A DNA stretch of 12,751 bases from Massiliimalia sp964370215 (GTDB taxonomy: Bacteria; Bacillota; Clostridia; Oscillospirales; Ruminococcaceae). How positions within the stretch are numbered: the first letter of the stretch is position 1; each line of letters begins with the position of its first letter. Where the stretch lies: assembly GCA_964370215.1 (NCBI GenBank), contig CAYJIM010000067.1, forward strand, positions 1 to 12,751. Direction: 5' to 3'. Below the pieces are notes generated by a model. The model ran no database searches. It was not told the origin of the DNA and saw only the letters and a list, made by a program, of their open reading frames with translations. Below, in pieces: positions 1 to 6,128 of the stretch. The translations under genes were made by a program, and so were the position numbers.

Positions 1-14
1 TCCTTTATACATAT

Positions 15-43
15 ATCATATATTTAAATTAGTTACTTGTCAA
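15..43 (-). promoter_or_regulatory. Sigma-A-type promoter driving the next gene off the left edge
   Basis: Downstream of the cpaE-like stop, the minus strand reads TTGACA (43-38), a 17-nt spacer and TATGAT (20-15), matching the consensus at 6 of 6 and 5 of 6 positions. Transcription would start near position 8 and run out of the window. The last six bases read AAAGGA, which would be the ribosome site of the following gene. No hairpin terminator is seen in the 67 bases after the cpaE-like gene, so read-through is also possible. Confidence 0.7.
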
Positions 44-67
44 ACTTTTTTACATATATATTGTCAA

Positions 68-1057
68 TTAAAGTTTGAATAGTCCTAATATTTTACCTTT
101 TTCTTCAGTTTCTTCTTTTTTTACAGTGATAACTCCTAGTTTACCTAGCAAATTTTTAAAGACTCCAGTTCTTTCTCTATCATTAACAGGTGGGACACTG
201 TAAAATACTTTTGATTTTGATTCATATTCAAAGTTAGTGATATCTCCACTATTTAAAAGACTTTGATTTAAGATTATTTTCTTACCTGCTAGTTTTTCTA
301 AACTACGACGATCTCGTTTCATTAATTTATTAAGTTTTATTGATGATGGTTCTAGTAGATATAGAATGTCATGACATACGCCTGATGAGTCATCATCGTC
401 ATTTAAATCAATTAAAATTACGTCCACTCCTGTGATTTTTAAAATTTCTGTTGCAATATTTTCAGGAGTTGCAGATACCATGTTTTTTTCATTAAAATAT
501 TGAAAGTCATGTCTATTAATTTCAATAGCTCCCACTGATAATCCATGCGACTGTTCTAAATCTTTCTTTAACATATAAATAAAACTAGTGCTTCCAGCAT
601 GGTCAGTTATATTTTTAACTCCTAATATTCTTGTTCCTCCGGATACTTTTTCGCTTACAGTATTAGATAACTCTGTAAACTGTTGTACATGAGCAACATC
701 ACGGTATGAATTAGGATGATCAAACAAATATTTTATTCCTTCTATATTAGTTGTAAAATTATATATCCCCATCGACACCAATTTAGATAAAAAAGATGTT
801 GAAGATGTTTCTGGATCTTGATTAGGTAGAACTAATATTATTTTTTCTACATCAAGGTTTATAGATAATTTTTGTAATGTATTTACATTGCGGTAATCTT
901 TAATAGCCGTAATATCCAAAATCATTCTTCCAAAGAAAAAGTCTTTGAAGATACTGATTAATTCATCTACTTCAAATTCTCCGTTCATTGTTTTTATTAT
1001 ATCAATATCAAGTGTCGACAACATTTGTTGTTGCGTATTAGATATAATTACATTCAT
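68..1057 (-). CDS. CpaE/TadZ-like pilus protein with degenerate P-loop (329 aa)
   Basis: Probable Tad-pilus localisation protein of the MinD/ParA superfamily (CpaE/TadZ type), acting on the cytoplasmic face. Residues 1-120 resemble a pseudo-receiver domain (IILDIT- and IILVLP-like strands), and residues 143-310 the MinD-like fold. The Walker A position (about 145-158, GVKNITDHAGSTSF) keeps the general shape but lacks the P-loop lysines. A Walker-B-like strand, VDVILIDLNDDDD, lies at 211-223, and IILNQS at 261-266 matches the MinD strand that ends in Asn. The protein may therefore bind nucleotide poorly or only serve as a scaffold. The start is set by a strong site, GAGGTGAT, 5-6 nt upstream. 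It is the last gene of the cluster, 39 nt after the TadE-like gene. The fold assignment is by pattern; ATPase activity is doubtful. Confidence 0.72.
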   Translation of the reverse strand: MNVIISNTQQQMLSTLDIDIIKTMNGEFEVDELISIFKDFFFGRMILDITAIKDYRNVNTLQKLSINLDVEKIILVLPNQDPETSSTSFLSKLVSMGIYNFTTNIEGIKYLFDHPNSYRDVAHVQQFTELSNTVSEKVSGGTRILGVKNITDHAGSTSFIYMLKKDLEQSHGLSVGAIEINRHDFQYFNEKNMVSATPENIATEILKITGVDVILIDLNDDDDSSGVCHDILYLLEPSSIKLNKLMKRDRRSLEKLAGKKIILNQSLLNSGDITNFEYESKSKVFYSVPPVNDRERTGVFKNLLGKLGVITVKKEETEEKGKILGLFKL

Positions 1058-1073
1058 TTATAATCACCTCTTT

Positions 1074-1087
1074 ATAACAGATGTTAT
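1074..1087. repeat. Perfect 14-bp dyad upstream of the cpaE-like gene
   Basis: ATAACAGATGTTAT on the plus strand has 6-bp arms that are exact inverted copies around a 2-base centre. It lies 16 nt upstream of the start codon and just 5' of the ribosome site. It could be a protein-binding site or a weak hairpin limiting translation, but such short AT-rich dyads also arise by chance. Confidence 0.25.
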
Positions 1088-1096
1088 CGTCTTTCT

Positions 1097-1573
1097 CTAG
1101 TAACTCAATTCAGAATTAGTTCCAAAAGAATTCACTAATTTTGTTTCACCCTCTACTTGAAATATATTACTCGCTATTGCTGGTAATAATTGATTCAGTA
1201 TTGGTATATCAATATTAACGAAGGTAATAACATGGTAGTATGTACCTCGATATTGAGCTGCTTCATCTTCTTCAACGGAAATAGATTTTACACAATATCC
1301 AAAAGTTGAATTGCAATAATATGTATTATCTGCACTAGTTACTGATGTTAAAAAACTAGTGTTAACGCTATAATTCATATCATTAATATAGTCTTCTATC
1401 GCTTCTTTGGCTTTACTTGTATGTCCTTCGTTTTGTTCTATTATACTTATTATTTGACTTTTAACCTTAAAAGCTTTGGTATAGTTAACGTTAAATGCTA
1501 AATATCCATTTACTAATAAAATAAAGAAAATAATAATTGTGATGGTTACTGTACCACCTATTGCATCACGCAT
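1097..1573 (-). CDS. TadE-like minor pilin / pseudopilin (158 aa)
   Basis: Small single-pass membrane protein, probably a minor pilin of the Tad-like machine. A short N-terminus (MRDAIGG) is followed directly by one hydrophobic helix at residues 8-28, then an amphipathic stretch (NYTKAFKVKSQIISIIEQNEG, about 30-50) that would continue the helix as in TadE or pilin stalks. The rest is a small outer domain with two cysteines, C87 and C94, likely to form a disulfide. There is no second membrane segment and no sorting signal. The start has a good ribosome site (AGAGGTGAT). It lies 27 nt after the pilin gene and should be co-transcribed with it from the promoter at 1818-1846. No catalytic motif is seen. 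The TadE label rests on topology, size and neighbours rather than on clear sequence identity. Confidence 0.65.
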   Translation of the reverse strand: MRDAIGGTVTITIIIFFILLVNGYLAFNVNYTKAFKVKSQIISIIEQNEGHTSKAKEAIEDYINDMNYSVNTSFLTSVTSADNTYYCNSTFGYCVKSISVEEDEAAQYRGTYYHVITFVNIDIPILNQLLPAIASNIFQVEGETKLVNSFGTNSELSY

Positions 1574-1600
1574 TACCTATCACCTCTCTTAAGATAATGT

Positions 1601-1783
1601 TTAATAATTATAGTCTTCTACAATCATTCCTAGAGTTTGTGTATCTTTTGTACTATTATCCCATTGGTTATTAATATCATTAGCTATTGCAGGCCATATA
1701 ACAGTTAAGAAAAATGTTAATACAACCCCAATTGCAATAATAGTAATTACTGTTAAGTTTAATTCTCCACTTGCTGCTTTCAT
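1601..1783 (-). CDS. Flp-like short pilin, candidate major pilin subunit (60 aa)
   Basis: A 60-residue protein with the layout of a type IVb (Flp) pilin: a short polar leader MKAASGELN, one hydrophobic helix at about residues 10-32 (LTVITIIAIG then FFLTVIWPAI), and a short polar, acidic tail ending EDYNY. Flp pilins are normally cut by a prepilin peptidase after Gly, with Glu at +5; here Gly6 is followed directly by Glu7, so the cleavage site is not the classic one. The gene sits between the platform genes and the TadE-like gene, as Flp genes often do in Tad loci. It has its own strong promoter (-35 at 1841-1846, -10 at 1818-1823) and a good ribosome site (AAAGGAG, about 11 nt before ATG), which fits a highly made structural subunit. 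Confidence 0.75.
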   Translation of the reverse strand: MKAASGELNLTVITIIAIGVVLTFFLTVIWPAIANDINNQWDNSTKDTQTLGMIVEDYNY

Positions 1784-1817
1784 TTAGATATATTCTCCTT
1801 TCATATTCTATAAATTC

Positions 1818-1846
1818 ATTATAACAAACTTTTATTTTGATGGCAA
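1818..1846 (-). promoter_or_regulatory. Sigma-A-type extended -10 promoter for the pilin gene
   Basis: Read on the minus strand, the space between the upstream tadC-like gene and the pilin gene contains TTGCCA (1846-1841), a 17-nt spacer, and TATAAT (1823-1818) preceded by TGT, an extended -10. The -35 matches TTGACA at 5 of 6 positions and the -10 at 6 of 6. The predicted transcript starts near 1811, giving a leader of about 28 nt that contains the pilin ribosome site (core at 1799-1795). This is the only sizeable non-coding space inside the cluster. Confidence 0.8.
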
Positions 1847-1851
1847 CTTTT

Positions 1852-2628
1852 TTAAAACATCATTAACATTGCTAATAGGATTACCATCATTACTCCAACA
1901 CCTGTTACTACTAACATGATAAGTGTTTGATTTTCCATAAAATGTAGTCTTTCTTTATATTTTGTTTCTCTTGCTTTGTTTTGTAATGATGAAATCGTTT
2001 TAGAAAACATCAATAATCTCTCTTGTTTCTTTTCTTGAGTTCCTGCACCTAATCGATATAATAAACGCATCATACGCATTGAATCACGTACTGGATATGT
2101 GTTAGCAAAATCCATATATGGATTAATACTAGAGTCCCCTGCATTAATTTTTTCAATTAACTCAGTTAATCCTGGTTTGAAAATATCCGGTGCATCTTCC
2201 ATTGATTTCCCTATGGCAACTGGTACAGTATAATGTTGAACCAATATTTCCAAACTCTTTAAATAGTATGGTAACATCAAATCAATTTCATGCAGATGAG
2301 CTTTATAATAACTTTTTAATGAGAAATATTGCATTTTAAAAATTACATATCCTATTACCAAAGCTGCCACTACATTCAGTAGGTTAAGTTGTGTTAAAAA
2401 GACAAATAGAAATAAGATTGCTACTAAAAATCCATTATTTAAGCGTTTTTGATATAATGCATTAGGATCTACTTTATCTCCGTATTTAGCAAATAATAAG
2501 AATTCGTAATCATCTTCTTTTAATGCGTTTAATGCTCTTGTGTTATCTGCTATGAATTTATTTTTATTAATTGTACCGTTATAGATCAGTACAAACATAA
2601 CAATAACTGCAACTATTAGTACTTCCAT
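1852..2628 (-). CDS. TadC-like (T2SSF domain) pilus platform protein (258 aa)
   Basis: Inner-membrane platform protein of the T2SSF/GspF superfamily, expected to form the pilus base with the neighbouring TadB-like protein and to work with the ATPase. Membrane segments lie at about residues 2-17, 66-82, 84-99 and 234-257. The cytoplasmic T2SSF-type helical domain spans about 113-232, starting HEIDLMLPYYLKSLEILV and ending in a basic region (KARETKYKERLHF). Length and topology fit TadB/TadC. The ATG overlaps the stop of the preceding gene by one base (TAATG), and its ribosome site (AGGTGGTGA) lies inside the last codons of that gene, so translation is probably coupled. The gene is followed by a 68-nt space with a promoter. 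Which of the two platform genes is TadB and which TadC is not certain. Confidence 0.78.
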   Translation of the reverse strand: MEVLIVAVIVMFVLIYNGTINKNKFIADNTRALNALKEDDYEFLLFAKYGDKVDPNALYQKRLNNGFLVAILFLFVFLTQLNLLNVVAALVIGYVIFKMQYFSLKSYYKAHLHEIDLMLPYYLKSLEILVQHYTVPVAIGKSMEDAPDIFKPGLTELIEKINAGDSSINPYMDFANTYPVRDSMRMMRLLYRLGAGTQEKKQERLLMFSKTISSLQNKARETKYKERLHFMENQTLIMLVVTGVGVMMVILLAMLMMF

Positions 2629-3521
2629 TATTCACCACCTACATTTTCATTATAGTAACGTTCTCCTTTTAATAAGAAATATGAATTTCCTATTAAAATA
2701 AAGTGCAAAAGTACTTGAACATACCACATTTCTAACAATCCAATATATGTTTCACTACCTAGTAAATATTGAGTAAGCATAACCAATAAATATAGCATTA
2801 TTCCATAACGGACAAAAGACTTATGGAAGCTTGTTCTATCAATACGATCACGATATACACTTTCGACTAGCATATCGATATCTAATTGCATATTATCTAA
2901 ACTTTCTCCGGCATCTCTGGCACCTTCTTTAGTGATTTGTAAAAATAATTGATGCATATTCTTAACTATATAATACGGGTATTTATCAGTCATATACATA
3001 AGCGACTCATCAATACTTCCGTTTTGATATGCTAATTGTATCATATGATTTACATCATCCAATATTGGGTTTTCTAAAACTCCTGTTTTTACAACATTTT
3101 CAAGAGACCTAACGAAAGATTGAGTAGTAGCAAATTCCATAATAGTATTTGTTGTATATACTTGTACTTGTTCAAAAATATATTCACTATATATTCTCTT
3201 ACATCTTAAAAAAGATAAATAAGGAACAAACCCTATGACAATTATAATATATATAAGTGATACAAATAAATTGTAAAAATATAAATAGGTTACAATTGCT
3301 GTGAATCCTGAAAACAGTAAAACTTGTGCTAAATATTGTCTTGATGTATATTCTTGTCCTAACTCCTTGGCTTTCTCTCGAACTACTTTAAAGGAATATG
3401 GAGCAAATTTATTATATACTACTTGAACACTCTCTGTAAAAAACTTAGAAACATTTTGGCCTTTATAACCTCTATATAGTAAAATAGCTATGGCTATGGC
3501 TAAAAGTATGAATAACTCCAT
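2628..3521 (-). CDS. TadB-like pilus platform protein (297 aa)
   Basis: Second T2SSF-type inner-membrane protein of the Tad-like machine. Hydrophobic segments lie at about residues 2-16, 65-82, 86-105, 238-256 and 266-284. The cytoplasmic helical domain is between about 107 and 235 (IFEQVQVYTTNTIMEFATTQ region through LVESVYRDRIDRTSFHKS). Position immediately after the CpaF/TadA ATPase gene matches the usual tadA-tadB-tadC order. The start follows a strong site (GAGGTGA) in the 17-nt space after the true end of the ATPase gene. The end overlaps the next platform gene by one base, and the pair are probably translated in step and associate with each other. Similarity is by topology and gene order; no catalytic residues are expected. 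Confidence 0.77.
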   Translation of the reverse strand: MELFILLAIAIAILLYRGYKGQNVSKFFTESVQVVYNKFAPYSFKVVREKAKELGQEYTSRQYLAQVLLFSGFTAIVTYLYFYNLFVSLIYIIIVIGFVPYLSFLRCKRIYSEYIFEQVQVYTTNTIMEFATTQSFVRSLENVVKTGVLENPILDDVNHMIQLAYQNGSIDESLMYMTDKYPYYIVKNMHQLFLQITKEGARDAGESLDNMQLDIDMLVESVYRDRIDRTSFHKSFVRYGIMLYLLVMLTQYLLGSETYIGLLEMWYVQVLLHFILIGNSYFLLKGERYYNENVGGE

Positions 3522-3538
3522 TTATTTCACCTCACTTA

Positions 3539-4844
3539 TTATATTGCATCAGGAACAAAGATACTAGGTATAGTTGCTGCTGGTTGATTCATTTGAACNN
3601 NNNNNNNNNNNNNNNNNNNNNNNNNNNNNNNNNNNNNNNNNNNNNNNNNNNNNNNNNNNNNNNNNNNNNNNNNNNNNNNNNNNNNNNNNNNNNNNNNNAA
3701 CTGGTTGCTCTATCGCTGTTACAACTGGTTCGTTCATTTGAACTGGTTGTTCTGTCGCTTTTGGTAGATCATGAATGTTAGTTTCATCTGATTTAACAGA
3801 TTTAATTTCATTTACCGAAACACCTTGATTGGATAAATACTCACTTAAATGGGCACTAGGAGGATTTTGTAAAGGCGGTTTTTCAAACTGCTTTTGATAT
3901 AACACTTTACTTTGAGGTTCATTATTTTCATCTACATAAAACTCTACTATTTCGTCGATTTCACGATGAAATTTTTGTAGTTTTTGGCTGTAATAAGCTT
4001 TTATATGAACTCCTATTTGAATATAACGATATATTGTATTTAAAAACTGATTAACATCCAAATCTGTTTCCATTAAACTGTATAAACGATATGGTATCGC
4101 ACTAGCTTTATCAGCGTGAATTGTTGACAAAATATTATGACCCGAAGATATTGAGTTACGAACAGCAGAAACAGCTTCGGCACTACGAACTTCTGATAAT
4201 AAAATCCATTTTGGATTTTGTCGCATACATGTTACTAAAACATCTGAATAATTAGCAATATTATTAGTTTTTAGAGCAACTATATCTCTTGTAGGAAATA
4301 TTCGGTCCAAATGTAATTCTAATGTATCCTCTATTGTAATTATTTTTTCATTTTCTTTAGTGTGACTAGCTAAGTATTTAACAAACTCAGTTTTTCCTGA
4401 CCCTGTTTCTCCACAAACAATAATATTACAATGCCCTTGTACACATTTTATTAGGAAATCATGAATATCGATAGATACATAATCTTCTTTTAATAGTTTT
4501 TCTTTTTCCAATCTAATCTTAGCAGGAGTTTTTCTGATAACTAAAGCTATTCCATTAGTTGCAATTGACTCATGTACAAAATTCATACGCAGTTCTAAAC
4601 TCTCTGCATCTAACATTGGCTTTGCATTATTAAATGTGGTTCCCATAACGTTAGAACACTGGAAAGCTAACTTTTCAACAAATGTATCATCAATACCTGC
4701 TATTTCGATCCTTTTGGACCCTTGTGATAAAGAGCGGATCCATATTTGGCCATGATTAGTATAAGAGATATCTGTAATATCATCATCTTGTATTAACGGT
4801 AAAAATAGACCGAAGTCTAACTGATCAAAAATGTTTCCTCTCAT
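3539..4844 (-). CDS. TadA/CpaF-family pilus assembly ATPase, interrupted by an assembly gap
   Basis: Secretion ATPase of the TadA/CpaF/VirB11 family, a cytoplasmic hexamer that powers pilin assembly. Motifs seen: Walker A GETGSGKT (residues 145-152), Asp box ITIEDTLEL (169-177), Walker B-like WILLSEVR (213-220, with Ser in place of the usual Gly before Glu) and His box SGHNILSTIHAD (234-245). Residues 1-110 form the N-terminal sensor-like domain. After about residue 320 comes a Pro/Glu-rich tail with a 14-residue repeat. The sequence is broken by 100 N at 3599-3698. On the far side, the matching frame reads VQMNQPAATIPSIFVPDAI and stops at 3541-3539; reading straight through the N run instead gives a false stop at 3564. 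The true length is therefore unknown. The ribosome site is AAAGGGTGAT. The gene lies 27 nt after the CpaB-like gene. Confidence 0.88.
3580..3759 (-). repeat. 42-bp tandem repeat in the ATPase tail, collapsed at the gap
   Basis: A 42-nt unit at 3699-3740 encodes QMNEPVVTAI-EQPV. Its start recurs at 3741-3759 (17 of 19 bases match 3699-3717). The segment on the other side of the gap, 3580-3598, matches 3725-3743 at 17 of 19 bases. The two gap edges are thus copies of the same repeat, in the same codon phase. The number of copies between them cannot be read from this sequence. Confidence 0.75.
3599..3698. other. Assembly gap of exactly 100 N
   Basis: A run of exactly 100 N, the customary placeholder for a scaffold gap of unknown size. 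Both edges fall on codon boundaries of the ATPase gene, but 100 is not a multiple of 3, so the run shifts the frame artificially. If the flanking repeat is perfect, the true length would be 42n minus 3 bases; with n = 0 the two contigs simply overlap by AAC. Confidence 0.9.
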
Positions 4845-4871
4845 AATATATCACCCTTTTTATTTTTCTTT

Positions 4872-5684
4872 TTATTGTTCTAGTGTTTCATCAAATACAG
4901 TTACACGATTAATGAAATCTCTAATTTCTGTTCCACTTAAATTTACTTCTCCTGGTTCTTCTTTTAGACTTTCAGCAGTAGGAACTGGAATAATTGTTGT
5001 TTCAAATGCTCTTAAATAACTAGCTTTTCTTAAAAGAATATTATATTCTTCTGGTATTGCAAAGATAATAAGTGCTGGTTGTTTTTTCTCTTCTAGATTT
5101 TCGAAAACAGGATCACCATTAGCATCTAATACTGCTAATACTTTAACGTTTTCTATTAATTTTCCAACCATGATTTTATCATATTCTACTTGCGCTACAT
5201 CTTCGTCAATTGTATTGATTGCTTTTAAGTAAATATCGATGTAGTTACCCGGGAATACAGAGTTACCATAAGATGTTTCTGTATCTATTGGTAAATTATA
5301 TAGTACATAGTTTTCTGGATAATCTAAAATTATATTGGCTGGTAATTGTTCTTTATCAACTACACTTCTTGTGTAGAATAAACTTCCTGCCGGTATAACA
5401 CTGTCAGCATTTGAATATTTTCCAATTATATCTGCTTTACTAGCATAAGCTTCTCCTTTGATTGTAGAACGAGCCATCGATACTATTCCTATCATATCCT
5501 CTGTTATAGGTACACCCGGACTAATTGTCTCAATGGCATACGGAACTTCAATCGGCTCTAACTGACTACTAATTCTCATTTCATAACCAATGTACAAAAC
5601 GACAAACGCAAGTAACACCCCAATTACAGTAACTGTATTTTTGTTAGTGAAAAAGTTTTTAATCCCTAAAGTAAAGTTGTTCAT
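4872..5684 (-). CDS. CpaB/RcpC-like SAF-domain pilus assembly protein (270 aa)
   Basis: Resembles CpaB/RcpC proteins of Tad systems, which are membrane-anchored with an outer SAF domain. In diderms CpaB works at the secretin; no secretin is seen here, so it probably acts in the cell-wall zone. A single membrane segment lies at about residues 17-35. A SAF-like domain spans about 46-115 (IETISPGVPITEDMI, then VIPAGSLFYTRSV), and the RcpC-type C-terminal domain about 120-240, with the signature-like GNSVFPGNYIDIYL at 140-153 followed by a strand ending IIFAIPEEYNILLRKA. The start overlaps the end of the preceding gene by 26 nt and is preceded by GGGGAGAT inside that gene. The next gene is the ATPase, 27 nt on. 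Family assignment is good; the exact role in a monoderm is inference. Confidence 0.78.
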   Translation of the reverse strand: MNNFTLGIKNFFTNKNTVTVIGVLLAFVVLYIGYEMRISSQLEPIEVPYAIETISPGVPITEDMIGIVSMARSTIKGEAYASKADIIGKYSNADSVIPAGSLFYTRSVVDKEQLPANIILDYPENYVLYNLPIDTETSYGNSVFPGNYIDIYLKAINTIDEDVAQVEYDKIMVGKLIENVKVLAVLDANGDPVFENLEEKKQPALIIFAIPEEYNILLRKASYLRAFETTIIPVPTAESLKEEPGEVNLSGTEIRDFINRVTVFDETLEQ

Positions 5685-6126
5685 AATTTAATCTCCCCTC
5701 ATTTATTAATTCTTCAACTATTCTATTTTCATTATATTTTGTTTCTAAAATAGCATCAATCTTAGTATTTATTCCTAAATCTTGGCTATTGAAGGTTACA
5801 CTTGTAGTCGATATTATGTGAACACTCACTTTAGGTGGCGTTTCATTAACATCATACATTTTTATTTCATATTCTCGATCCATATTAACAGACTGAGCAA
5901 ATCTTCTAGTAAAACTATCTACGAATCGCTCGCGATCCATTCTTATTTGCCCTGACGATCGATAAAAACCTAAGTCAATTGCATCTATCATTGCTGCTTC
6001 TGTTGTATCTTTAAGCAAGTAATAATCCAACTCACTACCCGTCGAGTAATTTTGAACTATGTTAAAAACAGCGAAGAATAATAATCCTACCATTACTATT
6101 CCTGCTCCTAATATTCCTCTATTCAT
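5659..6126 (-). CDS. Small single-pass pilin-like / TadE-like protein (155 aa)
   Basis: Not firmly recognised. An N-terminal hydrophobic helix (about residues 5-24, GILGAGIVMVGLLFFAVFNI) with almost no leader is followed by a stretch (SELDYYLLKDTTEAAMIDAID, about 31-51) that would extend the helix as in TadE and pseudopilins, then a soluble domain of about 100 residues with alternating strands (SVHIISTTSVTF). There are no cysteines and no sorting signal. Its place just before the CpaB-like gene and its shape suggest a minor pilin or adaptor that touches the machine from outside the membrane; a DUF5411-type family is possible but unverified. The start is secure: a consensus ribosome site (GGAGGTAAT) sits in the last codons of the preceding gene, whose stop is only 2 nt upstream. 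The 3' end overlaps the next gene by 26 nt. Confidence 0.62.
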   Translation of the reverse strand: MNRGILGAGIVMVGLLFFAVFNIVQNYSTGSELDYYLLKDTTEAAMIDAIDLGFYRSSGQIRMDRERFVDSFTRRFAQSVNMDREYEIKMYDVNETPPKVSVHIISTTSVTFNSQDLGINTKIDAILETKYNENRIVEELINEGRLNYEQLYFRD

Positions 6127-6128
6127 CT

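Noticed and set aside
62..67. Second TTGACA directly after the cpaE-like stop
   Set aside because: No -10-like hexamer lies at 16-18 nt from it; the TTGACA at 43-38 fits far better.
1058..1100. Possible weak promoter before the cpaE-like gene (TAGAGA, 17 nt, TGTTATAAA)
   Set aside because: The transcript would start at or beyond the ribosome site, leaving the gene without a leader; the -35 is poor. Co-transcription from the pilin promoter is simpler.
1574..1600. Terminator or attenuator hairpin between the pilin and TadE-like genes
   Set aside because: Only a 4-bp stem (TATC/GATA) and the 8-base palindrome TCTTAAGA are found, with no T-run; not convincing.
3564..3566. TAG as the end of the ATPase gene
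   Set aside because: It is reached only by treating the 100 N as real length. The repeat-matching frame after the gap continues to TAA at 3541-3539.
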